From Acidaminobacter hydrogenoformans DSM 2784 (GTDB taxonomy: Bacteria > Bacillota > Clostridia > Peptostreptococcales > Acidaminobacteraceae): 64,000 bases of DNA. The notes beneath the pieces were generated by a model. That model was not told the DNA's origin. It worked only from the letters and a program-made list of their open reading frames with translations, and did no database searches. This document shows, piece by piece, positions 25,779-33,978 of this stretch (positions are counted from its first letter, which is position 1; every line of letters starts with the position of its first letter). A program made the translations under genes and the position numbers. The stretch covers positions 1 through 64,000 of the forward strand of contig NZ_FMWL01000004.1 in the NCBI RefSeq assembly GCF_900103005.1. The letters are read 5' to 3'.

Positions 25779-26945
25779 ATGTTTAAGAGTATTGGACTGC
25801 CCTCCATGTTCAGCGGCGAAGGGGAAAAACGTGCATTTTTGCCGGACTTCGTGAAGGCGCTGAGGCAATTTGAGGTCGATGTATGGATCGAAGAGGGCTA
25901 CGGCGCCCTGATGGGCTACAGGATAGAGGATTACATCAGAGAAAACCCGCGGGTGCGGGTGGTCTCCCACAGTGAGGCCTATCAGGCGGATATGGTGATT
26001 GTACTAAAGGCACCCAGCATGGACGAGCTCGACCTGATGAAGCGTGGGGCCGCCCTGGTTTCCATGCTGCACTACGAGTCCAGGCCGCTGAGGGTGGAGC
26101 GGCTTATTAAGAACGGGATCCACAGTTTTTCGATGGACGCCATAGCCAACGACCAGCTCCAGCGCCTCGTGGTGACTTACGAGCAGACGGCCTGGGGCGG
26201 GATCAGTGTGGCTCTTGATGAGATGGAAAAGCGCCGGACGGACTTTTATTCAGAGTTCCGTGAGCCGTATTATGTTACAATTTTTGGCATGGGCAACCTT
26301 GGCGTGAATGCCGGCCGGCTGTGCACGAAGTATTTTGACGAGAAGTTTATGGAGCGGGGCGTTTTGGGTTTGGTGAACGGGGCACTGGTGCGCTATGTGG
26401 GCCGTAGCTCGGTCAAATCGAAGAATGAGCTGCGGCAAATCCTCTCAGGCACGGATCTGCTGGTGGACGCGACGAAGCGGGACGTGTTCTCTGAGTACAT
26501 TTTGACGAACGACCTGATAGGCTGCCTCAAGGATGAGGCGATTATTCTTGACTTGACGGCGGATCCCTATAATGTCCAGACGACGCCCATGCAGGCAAAG
26601 GCTTTTGAGGGGGTGCCCTACGGCACGCTGGAAAAGTATGTGTTTGAGACGGACGCACCGGAGTATGCGGCGATTCCGGCTGCTGTGACCACGCAGTTTC
26701 GCCGGGTGGCGGTCTCCTGCAATGCCTGGCCCGGGGTGTTCCCGGAGGTGTCCATGAAGATTTACGGGGATCAGCTGCTGCCGTTCCTCGAGGTGCTGAT
26801 GCGAAAGGGCGTTGAGCTCTCAGGGGAAAGTGAGAATTTTTTCGATAGGGCCATTTACAGGTCGTCTATGGCGTATTTTTTGAAGAGTTTGGAGGCATCA
26901 CAGGCATCGAATGCGTCTCAGGTGTCTGAAGCGTTGGATTTGTGA
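25779..26945 (+). CDS. Alanine dehydrogenase/PNT N-terminal family protein
   Basis: A 388-residue protein of the alanine dehydrogenase / NAD(P) transhydrogenase family. The N-terminal domain has RAFLPDFV and YEQTAWGGISVALDEMEKRR; a Rossmann segment follows, VTIFGMGNLGVNAGR near residue 185, then LLVDATKRD, IILDLTADPY. The usual substrate residues are not all recognisable, so it may be a divergent dehydrogenase rather than alanine dehydrogenase itself. The ATG at 25779 follows GGAAGGGG; a GTG at 25704 would add 25 low-complexity residues. Confidence 0.7.
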   Translation: MFKSIGLPSMFSGEGEKRAFLPDFVKALRQFEVDVWIEEGYGALMGYRIEDYIRENPRVRVVSHSEAYQADMVIVLKAPSMDELDLMKRGAALVSMLHYESRPLRVERLIKNGIHSFSMDAIANDQLQRLVVTYEQTAWGGISVALDEMEKRRTDFYSEFREPYYVTIFGMGNLGVNAGRLCTKYFDEKFMERGVLGLVNGALVRYVGRSSVKSKNELRQILSGTDLLVDATKRDVFSEYILTNDLIGCLKDEAIILDLTADPYNVQTTPMQAKAFEGVPYGTLEKYVFETDAPEYAAIPAAVTTQFRRVAVSCNAWPGVFPEVSMKIYGDQLLPFLEVLMRKGVELSGESENFFDRAIYRSSMAYFLKSLEASQASNASQVSEALDL

Positions 26946-26981
26946 TTGCCTGGAAATAGATGAAAAGAAGAGGATTGTTGA

Positions 26982-27485
26982 ATGAACTTTAGAAAGCATT
27001 TCGCTTGGGCCCTGGTGATCCTGTGGATGGCGGTGATTTTTTCCCTGTCAGCCCAGCCTGCCAGTGCCTCGAATGACCTGAGCCGGGGGATTACGGCCCT
27101 CATCATTGACTTAATCCAAAAGATTTTGCCGATGGTCAACCTAACCCTCAACGATTTCAACCACTACGTCCGAAAGAACGCCCACTTTATTGCTTATTTC
27201 CTGCTCGGCTTCCTCGTGATCAATGCGCTGATGGTGGGTGAAACTGTTGAAAAGCTGAAGAACTTCAAGGAACGCGGCTCCGCCGCCTATAGGCGTCGCT
27301 GGTTGCTGGCCGGCCTGATCTGCGTCAGCTACGCGATCAGTGACGAGGTGCATCAGCTTTTCGTGCCCGGCCGCGGCGGTCAGGTCAAAGACGTGCTGAT
27401 TGACAGCGGTGGTGCGGCGACGGGGATTTTGGTGTATGTGTGGGGGCGGCGGTTGCTTTCCCGGTGGCGTGTGAAGAGAGGTTAA
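26982..27485 (+). CDS. VanZ family membrane protein
   Basis: A 167-residue membrane protein of the VanZ family, some members of which lower teicoplanin susceptibility. Signatures: AVIFSLSAQPA at the N-terminus, RKNAHFIAYFLLG in the second membrane segment, and YAISDEVHQLFVPGRGGQVKD with a following GGAATG. Four membrane segments. An exact TTTTGCCGATGGTC at 27124 encodes ILPMV in the loop before the second segment. It starts 37 bases after the alanine-dehydrogenase-like gene, so co-transcription is likely. Confidence 0.9.
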   Translation: MNFRKHFAWALVILWMAVIFSLSAQPASASNDLSRGITALIIDLIQKILPMVNLTLNDFNHYVRKNAHFIAYFLLGFLVINALMVGETVEKLKNFKERGSAAYRRRWLLAGLICVSYAISDEVHQLFVPGRGGQVKDVLIDSGGAATGILVYVWGRRLLSRWRVKRG

Positions 27486-27559
27486 GGTATGGGAAAACGT
27501 GTCTTTTCCTCCTGTTTCCTAAGTCAGCTGCGAAAATTTCCGCAAACACGCAACAAAAA

Positions 27560-27590
27560 AAGGCAACTATGACGGTTGCCTTCATTTTTG
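27560..27590 (+). terminator. Terminator after VanZ
   Basis: AAGGCAAC and GTTGCCTT pair around a 7-base loop, followed by CATTTTT. A-runs on the left allow weak function on the other strand as well. Confidence 0.75.
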
Positions 27591-27736
27591 ATTAGATGCT
27601 GTAAATATATTGAAAAAAAGCCCAAATACATGTAAATTCTAAACGGGTGTTGCTAAAGAAGGGGATGTGATTGGAGGAGACCATCGGCAAAGGTTTTAGT
27701 CTTTGCTTGATGGGTTTGACATTATTCAATATAAGG

Positions 27737-28870
27737 CTAAAATTCCCCGGTCGTTACTCCAGCTGCGTTGAAGGTCGCCATCTCATCTGCAATTTTCAGC
27801 GCCGCGTCGACCATAGGGAACATCAGCGCCGCGCCGGTGCCTTCCCCAAGCCGCATGTGAAAATCCAGCCGGAAGTTGATGCCCAGTTGGCGGAGGCCAA
27901 TCTCGTGGCCCTTCTCCTCGGAATTGTGGGAGGAGATCATGTACTCGGCGCAGTGCGGCGCGAGCTTCGCTGCTGCCAGGGCCGCTGCCGTGGAGATAAT
28001 GCCGTCGAGAATGACAGGCACACGGCGGTAAGCCGCCTCCAGGATTGCACCGGAGAGCGCGGCAATTTCAAGGCCGCCCACCTTGGACAGGACGCCTACA
28101 GGATCTGCCGGATCCGGTTGATTGACCTCAATGGCCCGCTTGATAATGGACTCCTTGTGCTTCAGGGCTTCGTCCTTCAGCCCCGTGCCGCGGCCGGTGA
28201 CTTCCTCGACGCTGTGGCCGGTGAAGACGGAAATCAGGGCGGCGCTTGGGGTCGTGTTGCCTATGCCCACTTCGCCGGTTGCCAGCAGGTTGATGCCGGC
28301 GTCAATGGCCTCCGCGGCGATCTGCGCGCCTGTAAGAATGGCTTGCAGGGCTTCGCGCCGGGTCATGGCAGGGCCTTTTGAGATGTTATCCGTGCCGTTT
28401 TTGACCCGTCGGGCCATGAGCGCTGGCGGGTCGAGCGGTGACACAATGCCAATGTCCGTGCAGATGACCTCCGCGCCCCCGTGCCGGGCCAGGACGTTGA
28501 TGCCCGCCTCGCCCCTCAGGTAGCTGTAGAACATCTGCGCCGTGATCTCCTGAGGCGCTGCGCTGACGCCTTCCACTACGACCCCGTTGTCCCCGGCCAT
28601 TAACAGGACGGCACGGCCGTTGATTTTTGGCTCCGGCGTGCCCATGATCCCGGCGATCTGCGACGCAATGTCCTCCAGGACTCCCAGGCTGCGCAGTGGC
28701 TTGATTTTTCCGTCAAGCCTCTCCTGCATCTTATCCGCGGCGGATTGGTCAAGTCTATCAATCCCGCTCACAAGGGTCTCAAGGGCCTCTTCAAGCATGG
28801 CCTCGCTGGCGCTGCCAAGGGCCTTTGGGTCAAGGCCGTGGAATTTCTGAAAATCAAGTTCTGTGTTCAT
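27737..28870 (-). CDS. cobT: Nicotinate-nucleotide--dimethylbenzimidazole phosphoribosyltransferase
   Basis: A 377-residue CobT, which activates the lower-ligand base of cobalamin by moving phosphoribose from nicotinate mononucleotide. Visible: GDNGVVVEGVSAAPQEIT, LLATGEVGIGNTTPSAA, VLSKVGGLEIAALSGAI, and the catalytic region FRLDFHMRLGEGTGAALMFPMV with its Glu. Length is at the long end of normal. It is preceded by a cobalamin riboswitch with a terminator, so it is off when cobalamin is plentiful. No other cobalamin synthesis gene is adjacent. Confidence 0.95.
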   Translation of the reverse strand: MNTELDFQKFHGLDPKALGSASEAMLEEALETLVSGIDRLDQSAADKMQERLDGKIKPLRSLGVLEDIASQIAGIMGTPEPKINGRAVLLMAGDNGVVVEGVSAAPQEITAQMFYSYLRGEAGINVLARHGGAEVICTDIGIVSPLDPPALMARRVKNGTDNISKGPAMTRREALQAILTGAQIAAEAIDAGINLLATGEVGIGNTTPSAALISVFTGHSVEEVTGRGTGLKDEALKHKESIIKRAIEVNQPDPADPVGVLSKVGGLEIAALSGAILEAAYRRVPVILDGIISTAAALAAAKLAPHCAEYMISSHNSEEKGHEIGLRQLGINFRLDFHMRLGEGTGAALMFPMVDAALKIADEMATFNAAGVTTGEF

Positions 28871-28905
28871 TCAATTCGCCTCCAGTCAATTTTTGGTAAA
28901 AAAAT

Positions 28906-28943
28906 AAAGTCCCGCCACAATACAAGTATTGTGGTCGGGACTT
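28906..28943 (-). terminator. Riboswitch-linked terminator
   Basis: AAAGTCCCGCCACAATA and TATTGTGGTCGGGACTTT pair almost perfectly. On the minus strand the stem is followed by ATTTTTTTACC. It lies between the cobalamin aptamer and cobT and is the likely expression platform. Confidence 0.88.
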
Positions 28944-28987
28944 TGCCGTCATCTCCGCCGCTCTCCATTACCCAGGAAAGACTTTTG

Positions 28988-29145
28988 ATGCTCAGGCAGG
29001 TCTCCTGACTCAGACGTCATCATCTAAAATCGCCCCCTTCCCGGCGTAAGCCAGTGGATCAGCGAAAGACTCGTCCTTACAGTGGTGGGTCCGTACCGGG
29101 CTTTAACCGGTTTCCCTATTCTCCCCGAATGGGGCACCTGAGATC
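28988..29145 (-). promoter_or_regulatory. Cobalamin riboswitch
   Basis: Read on the minus strand, it has AGGTGCC, GGGAAACCGGT, GGTACGGACCCACCACTGTA and, after a variable stem, GATCCACTGG, then GCCGGGAAGGGGGC and GTCAGGAGACCTGCCTGAG. These are the conserved core, the CCACTG box and the closing regulatory parts of the adenosylcobalamin class. It precedes cobT with a terminator between. Confidence 0.9.
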
Positions 29146-29208
29146 GTTCTTATTGAATTACTTTTGATTTTAACAGAAATATTGAAGAATTCAAGGGAAT
29201 TTTGTGAA

Positions 29209-29275
29209 AAGGGACAGGGACACGTGGTGGGGGACAGGGACACATGGTGCGGGACTGGGCCGCACCAAAAAAAAA
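29209..29275. repeat. REP-like repeat, three units
   Basis: GGGACAGGGACACGTGGTGG, GGGACAGGGACACATGGTGC and GGGACTGGGCCGCACC follow each other as direct repeats of about 22 bases. The same units appear at 37861, 50567 and 52703. Confidence 0.85.
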
Positions 29276-29486
29276 TCTCGTAAAACCTGCGCCATCCGAG
29301 CCATCTCTGGGTATAGGCATCTTTATAGAGATACAAATCCTCTTCCGTTTGCCAGCACTCACTCCAGCAGCCCCCAATGCAGCGCATTCCATCCCAACCC
29401 AACCCATCCCAGCACCTGAAGCCGAATAGCCTTCCATTACATACGCGGCAACACCACCAAGGGTCTTCAAAGTCGTGGCAAATTGA

Positions 29487-29885
29487 ATGGGGATGATCAG
29501 AGAGATGAAAAAGATAAAATTGCCGAGAATGCCAAAAGTCATAAGCAAGATAAGAACGCCAAAACAGATAAAAAAATTAAGACAGAAGCTAATAAAAATA
29601 AAAGTTTTACCAGATACACTGGCAGGCAAAGCCTCTGTCATCTGCGCCGTCTCGTTTTACCTGCTCATCTCCGTCTCGAACCTGGCCTTTGATTTTCAGA
29701 ACCAGCCCTGGGCCATTGGTTCGATAGGTGAAATCATTTCGCACGTGCTGCTTCTCGTTGCCATCAGCGCGCTGGCCGCTGCGACCATACTCGGCGCCTA
29801 CGCGATTTATAAGCTAAAGGATTATTCCCTCATGGTGGTGTTTTCCACGCTGCTCGGCATTGCGGTCTATTTTGTTCAGAAATAG
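29487..29885 (+). CDS. Small membrane protein of unknown function
   Basis: A 132-residue frame with a very basic N-terminus (MKKIKLPRMPKVISKIR) followed by three hydrophobic segments (SVICAVSFYLLISVSNLAF, GEIISHVLLLVAISALA, LMVVFSTLLGIAVYFV). The start could be the ATG at 29487, 29493 or 29505; none has a strong ribosome site. A long minus-strand frame overlaps the first half, but it reads through REP repeats, so the plus-strand frame is preferred. A motif-pair terminator follows. I do not recognise the family. Confidence 0.55.
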   Translation: MGMIREMKKIKLPRMPKVISKIRTPKQIKKLRQKLIKIKVLPDTLAGKASVICAVSFYLLISVSNLAFDFQNQPWAIGSIGEIISHVLLLVAISALAAATILGAYAIYKLKDYSLMVVFSTLLGIAVYFVQK

Positions 29886-29961
29886 GGCAGCAAGGCTTTC
29901 GATTTGGATTCTTGGGCCGTGTCAGCGCCGCAGTTTTTGCCATAATTCAAGCACAATAAAA

Positions 29962-30012
29962 AGGACTTTAGCCGATGGTTCTGATTCCCGCAACCATCGG
30001 CAAAAGTCCTTA
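29962..30012 (+). terminator. Terminator built from an inverted pair of the dispersed motif
   Basis: AAGGACTTTAGCCGATGGTT and AACCATCGGCAAAAGTCCTT are inverse copies, with one mismatch, around an 11-base loop, followed by ATTTTG. The motif forms the inner stem and the AAGGACTTT/AAAGTCCTT sequence the outer stem. It separates the small membrane protein from the GH1 gene. Confidence 0.85.
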
Positions 30013-30122
30013 TTTTGTCCGCCTCAACCAAAGCGCGTCCCACGGCTGCCTCGTTATCACCCCCGACTTTGGGGTAAAAATAAAGCGACTGACACACATC
30101 AAAAACCAAGGAGGCGACCGCC

Positions 30123-31544
30123 ATGAAGCCCTTTTCACTCCCCAAAGACTTTCTCCTGGGCAGCGCCACCTCCGCCACCCAAATTGAGGGCGGCGACCGA
30201 AACAACACCTGGTACCGGTGGTGCGCTGCGGGCCACATCAAAGACGGCTCGAGCTGCCTGCGCGCCGCGGACCACTGGAACCGGGTCGAGGAAGACCTCA
30301 AGCTTCTGACGGCCACACATCAGCGCACCTATCGCATGAGCCTCGAATGGAGCCGCATTGAGCCAGAGGCCGGCGTTTTCAGCGACGAAGCCCTGGCGCA
30401 CTACCGCCGTGAGCTGACGCTTCTTATAGCAAACGGACTACGGCCTCTGGTCACCCTCCACCATTTCTCTATACCACTTTGGTTCGCGGACCTCGGCGGC
30501 TTCCTGAATGCGGACAGCGTCGTCTATTTTGAACGCTACGTTCGCCGGGTCGTCGAAGCCCTTGGCGACCTCGTCCAGGATTATGTCACACTCAACGAAC
30601 CAAACGTCTACGCCACCAACGGCTACTATTTTGGCATCTGGCCGCCGGGGATCCGGGACTTTCGAAAGACCCTAAAGGTCTGCAGGAATCTCATCCGCTG
30701 CCACCTCACGGCCTATGCGCTGATTCATTCGCTGCGCGAAGACCATCAGTTTGAAGGTCCGACCCGGGTCGGCGCCGCCCACAACCTCATAGTCTTTGAG
30801 CCCTTCAGCCGCAGCCTTCCGGACCGCCTTGCCGCCAAGCTGGCGGACCACTTGTTCCAGGGGGCTATGGTGGAGGCCTTTACCACGGGCCGGCTCCTGC
30901 CGCCGCTGGGGTTTAGCGTACCTGGCGGGAGGCCACTGGAAACTGCAGCAACCTCTGCCGCAACAACCGCAGCAGCCGCAGCAGCCTCAAGCCGGAGCTC
31001 TTCTGAAGCGCCGGGCAGACGCCGCTACTCAGACTTCATGGGCATCAATTATTACAGCCGCGCGGGGGTGCACGGGAAAAACTTCAGCTTTGAGCCACTT
31101 CCTGGCACCCCGCGAAATGACCTTGGCTGGGAAATCTACCCAGAGGGCCTGAAAAAGCTTTGCCGATGGTCCCACCACCGCCACCGTCACCGCCATCAGA
31201 TCCCCCTTCCCATCTGGATCACCGAAAACGGCACCTGCGACGCCGCGGACGCCTTCCGCCTCCAGTTCATTTACAATCACCTGAAAATGATCTCTGAGCT
31301 CATAGAAGAGGGCATCCCCATCGAGCGCTACTACCACTGGTCGCTGCTCGACAATTTCGAATGGCTGGAAGGGGAGTCAGGTCCCTTTGGCCTCTACGCT
31401 GTGGATTTCAATACACAGGAAAGGACACTGCGAAAAAGCGGCGTCTTTTACGCGGACCTTTGCCTCAATCAGGGGGTCACGGCCTCAATAATTGAAAAAT
31501 GGGCAAAGCTTGGTTGGGGACAGTCCACAACCAAAAATCTGTAG
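30123..31544 (+). CDS. Glycoside hydrolase family 1 (beta-glucosidase type)
   Basis: A 473-residue GH1 retaining glycosidase. The acid/base Glu is in TLNEPN (E159) and the nucleophile in ITENG (E369); the SLEWSRIEP and YYHWSLLDNFEW segments are typical. Cytoplasmic, so it probably acts on imported disaccharides or glycosides. Oddities: an Ala/Ser/Thr-rich insert at about 274-298, a CRWSHHRHRHRH stretch at 347-358 read from TTTGCCGATGGTC at 31159, and a C-terminal GWGQSTTKNL read from a REP-like GGGGACAGTCC. These look like repeat insertions tolerated in loops. ATG follows AAGGAGG. Confidence 0.92.
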   Translation: MKPFSLPKDFLLGSATSATQIEGGDRNNTWYRWCAAGHIKDGSSCLRAADHWNRVEEDLKLLTATHQRTYRMSLEWSRIEPEAGVFSDEALAHYRRELTLLIANGLRPLVTLHHFSIPLWFADLGGFLNADSVVYFERYVRRVVEALGDLVQDYVTLNEPNVYATNGYYFGIWPPGIRDFRKTLKVCRNLIRCHLTAYALIHSLREDHQFEGPTRVGAAHNLIVFEPFSRSLPDRLAAKLADHLFQGAMVEAFTTGRLLPPLGFSVPGGRPLETAATSAATTAAAAAASSRSSSEAPGRRRYSDFMGINYYSRAGVHGKNFSFEPLPGTPRNDLGWEIYPEGLKKLCRWSHHRHRHRHQIPLPIWITENGTCDAADAFRLQFIYNHLKMISELIEEGIPIERYYHWSLLDNFEWLEGESGPFGLYAVDFNTQERTLRKSGVFYADLCLNQGVTASIIEKWAKLGWGQSTTKNL

Positions 31545-31625
31545 CGTCCAAGAGAATCTGGTGGGGGACTGTCCCCTCCTGAAAAAGCCGCCCTGCGGGA
31601 GAGTCTCCCGAAAGGGCGGCAACTG
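31505..31625. terminator. REP-like units and convergent terminator
   Basis: GGTTGGGGACAGTCC-CAACC at 31512 overlaps the end of the GH1 gene, and GGTGGGGGACTGTCCCC follows at 31560. Then GCCGCCCT and AGGGCGGC (31587-31620) form a hairpin with a T-run on the minus strand, which ends the usp gene. Confidence 0.75.
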
Positions 31626-31640
31626 CGTTTCTCAATTGAA

Positions 31641-32069
31641 TTACTTGACGACAATAACAGGAATTGTAGCATGGTGCACAATTTTATTGGTGACTGAACC
31701 AATCAGCAGCCTTTTTACTGCACTCATGCCGCGACTGTTCATGGCAATGCTGTGAAATTCCCCAGCTTCAGCAAACTTAAGAATTTCCTCCGCTGGATCA
31801 CCCATGACGTGCACCTTCTGTATGCGTTCAATGCCAACGGCCTTCAGCTCTGCCTCCACTTCGCTCAGCATGTTCTTGGCGAGGTCTTCGAAAAGGGCTT
31901 CATTCTCTTCCCTGAAAGCCATTAAGTCGCCATGAACCTGATTGCGGCTGATTGGCGTGACGTAAATGAGGGTAACTTCATAATCCATAACTGCGACAAA
32001 ATCTTCAAGAAGCTTCTTAAGCGAGTCCGGGAGTGTGTTTGAATCAATAGGTACGAGAAGTTTTCTCAT
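31641..32069 (-). CDS. Universal stress protein, UspA family
   Basis: A 142-residue UspA-fold protein: MRKLLVPIDSNTL, VTLIYVTPI, and the C-terminal MNSRGMSAVKRLLIGSVTNKIV with HATIPVIVV. The last part carries the G-x2-G-x9-G-S/T-type ATP-binding signature in modified form (the first Gly becomes Ser). Role: stress response, exact function unknown. The ATG at 32069 is eight bases after GGAGG. Divergent from the membrane gene at 32278. Confidence 0.92.
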   Translation of the reverse strand: MRKLLVPIDSNTLPDSLKKLLEDFVAVMDYEVTLIYVTPISRNQVHGDLMAFREENEALFEDLAKNMLSEVEAELKAVGIERIQKVHVMGDPAEEILKFAEAGEFHSIAMNSRGMSAVKRLLIGSVTNKIVHHATIPVIVVK

Positions 32070-32277
32070 TGTTTTCACCTCCTATGGCTATAAATATTTA
32101 TACCCGTAAATGATTGGAAATCCTGATTTGGAAGAAAATTAACTCAGCGTATGGGTACAATTATTTTTACGTGACTTGACAAATGGATAAACGGCAAAGT
32201 AACGTGAAAAGGAAAGTACAAATTTATGAAAGTGGCGAGAAGTTTTAATTTGACTTCGGACTAAGGGGGTTTAACTT

Positions 32278-32679
32278 ATGCTCGAGGATTTGGGTGAATT
32301 TCTGGGTGGGACCATTATCTTTCTCTATGGACTGACCATTCTCAATTTTTTTGTCAAATGGGTGAACAAGAAATTCAGAGGGCAGCTCAAGAAAAATGAT
32401 CTTGTCTTCAAAGGATTCAGCGCAATCATGAAGGTCATAGTGAAGCACCATAAGGTTTTTGGTTTGCTAACGATTGCCGCGCTCCTGTCGCATTTTGCAG
32501 TTCAATTTTTTACCTATGGACTAAGCGTGACCGGTGCTGCAGCGGCTTCTGTATTAATTTTACAGGTTGCGCTTGGGGTTTACGGTCACTTGAAAAAGAA
32601 GCGTGGCGGCATTTGGCTCAAGCTGCACCGCGGCGTGGCAGTGCTGCTAATGATTGCGATCTACATTCACGTGGAGTGA
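32278..32679 (+). CDS. Four-helix membrane protein with conserved His (cytochrome b-like)
   Basis: A 133-residue protein with four hydrophobic segments. Histidines sit at the ends of the helices: KHHKVFGLL, LLSHFAVQFF, GVYGHLKKKRG, LKLHRGVAVLL and IYIHVE. This pattern resembles the haem-binding four-helix bundles of cytochrome b561/ferric reductase-like families, so haem binding is possible. The start at 32278 follows AAGGGGGT. No partner is adjacent. Confidence 0.6.
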   Translation: MLEDLGEFLGGTIIFLYGLTILNFFVKWVNKKFRGQLKKNDLVFKGFSAIMKVIVKHHKVFGLLTIAALLSHFAVQFFTYGLSVTGAAAASVLILQVALGVYGHLKKKRGGIWLKLHRGVAVLLMIAIYIHVE

Positions 32680-32733
32680 TAGCATGAAGAAGCTGATGAA
32701 GAATATGAAAAAAATTAAGAAGAAGTGATGATG

Positions 32734-33390
32734 ATGAAAAAGAAAAGAATAATCCTATTTCTATTCCTGCTTATAGTACTGACTGCGCCCTTCACAATAA
32801 ACCGCTATGTGACCTTAAGCACTACGCAGCGGATCCTCCCCCAAGAGGAAGTCACCGGCTTTCAAGCAGACTGCATCCTGGTCCTGGGCGCAGGCATCAC
32901 CCCGGATGGCAGGCCCAGCTACATGCTGAGAGACCGGCTGGACAAGGGCATTGAGCTTTACGAAGCTGGCGCCGCGCCAAAGCTGCTGCTCAGCGGTGAC
33001 AATGGGCAGGAGCGTTATGACGAAGTCAATGCTATGAAGCAATACGTCCTGGAGCATGGCATCCCGAAGGAGGACGTTTTTCTGGATCATGCGGGTTTCT
33101 CCACCTATGAGTCGGTTTATCGTGCCAAAGCTATATTTCAGGTTGAGCGCGCCATTATTGTCACCCAGAAGTACCACCTCTACAGGGCTCTGTTTATTGC
33201 AAAGCAGCTCGGACTGGAGACCATCGGCATAAGCACTCTGGAAAGGCGGTATGCAGGGCAGTGGGGGAGAGACGTGAGGGAGTTTCTCGCCCGGAACAAG
33301 GATTTCTTTCAGACCCTGTATAAGCCTGAGCCCACTTTTCTTGGGGAGGTCATACCAATCAGCGGGGACGGGCGGCTGTCCCATGATTAG
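32734..33390 (+). CDS. SanA/YdcF family protein (DUF218)
   Basis: About 218 residues. An N-terminal membrane anchor is followed by a DUF218 domain: DCILVLGAGITPDGRPSYMLRDRLDKGIELY, PKLLLSGDNGQERYDEVNAMKQYV, DHAGFSTYESVYRAK and VTQKYHLYRALFIAKQLG. SanA in enteric bacteria affects envelope permeability to vancomycin. GTG/ATG repeats at 32725-32736 leave the exact start open. GACCATCGGCA at 33219 encodes ETIGI. A tiny Lys-rich frame (32684-32728) precedes it and may be only its leader. Confidence 0.88.
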   Translation: MKKKRIILFLFLLIVLTAPFTINRYVTLSTTQRILPQEEVTGFQADCILVLGAGITPDGRPSYMLRDRLDKGIELYEAGAAPKLLLSGDNGQERYDEVNAMKQYVLEHGIPKEDVFLDHAGFSTYESVYRAKAIFQVERAIIVTQKYHLYRALFIAKQLGLETIGISTLERRYAGQWGRDVREFLARNKDFFQTLYKPEPTFLGEVIPISGDGRLSHD

Positions 33391-33415
33391 AGGAACACAA
33401 AACACTACTTTCGCA

Positions 33416-33470
33416 CAAGAACCTTTGCTGATGGTGATCTGCCCACCACCATCGGCAAAGGTTTTTTTGA
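33416..33470 (+). terminator. Terminator built from an inverted pair of the dispersed motif
   Basis: AGAACCTTTGCTGATGGTG and CACCATCGGCAAAGGTTTTT pair around a short loop, with one changed base in the left motif, and run into seven T. It ends the sanA-like gene. Confidence 0.85.
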
Positions 33471-33475
33471 AGAAC

Positions 33476-33640
33476 GAAAGGGAACGAAAGAACGAAAGGG
33501 ACGGTTCTTTTTGATTTACCTTTTGATTTGATGGGGTACAAAAGGGAATCAAAAGGAACCGTCCCCTTTGATTGTCCCCGTTGATTTCCCGCCATAATCA
33601 AAAGGAACCGTCCCCGTTGATTTCCGCCATGACAATATCT
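33476..33640. repeat. Second REP-like subfamily (GGGACGGTTC / GGAACCGTCCC)
   Basis: GAACGAAAGGGA units, then GGGACGGTTCTTTTTGAT, AATCAAAAGGAACCGTCCCC twice and TTTGATTGTCCCC. Units are found in both orientations and can fold together. Similar units are at 42050-42240 and 57310-57355. No gene is seen from 33641 to 33783. Confidence 0.8.
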
Positions 33641-33783
33641 TTACATTTTTCGACAAAATATTTCATTGTTTGCTTTATCCAATTGTTTTAATATTCAAAC
33701 TAATAGAGCACCACCTGTCCAAGGGTAAGTGCACACCCGGGGTCACGCTAATGCTTTATGAAAACCTGAAAGGATGATGTGAA

Positions 33784-33978
33784 GTGTCTAAAACTGTCTT
33801 TGTCATTCTGACCCTCATAGGCTTCGTCTGGGGCGTCTGGGGAGGCTTCCTGCTCGGCCCAAACCCTCCGCTGGTATTCGGCTGGCTGCCAATCTCCGTC
33901 GTCTCCATAATATTCACCGGCATCTATGCTTCCGTGATCAACCACCTTTTCTTCAAGAACTACGGGGAGGCGAAATAA
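33784..33978 (+). CDS. Small membrane partner of a sodium:solute symporter
   Basis: A 64-residue protein with two hydrophobic segments (VFVILTLIGFVWGVWGGFLLG and LPISVVSIIFTGIYASVINHLFF). Its stop touches the TTG start of the symporter gene, so the two are translationally coupled. Small two-helix proteins of this kind are commonly encoded just before SSS-family symporters and are assumed to help their assembly or activity. The GTG start follows AAGGATGATG. Confidence 0.75.
   Translation: MSKTVFVILTLIGFVWGVWGGFLLGPNPPLVFGWLPISVVSIIFTGIYASVINHLFFKNYGEAK

Noticed and set aside
29150-29641. Minus-strand frame of 163 codons, hydrophobic at its N-terminus
   Set aside because: It runs through REP repeats (PCPPPRVPVP) and has no ribosome site I can defend. 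The plus-strand small membrane protein is the better choice, though not certain.
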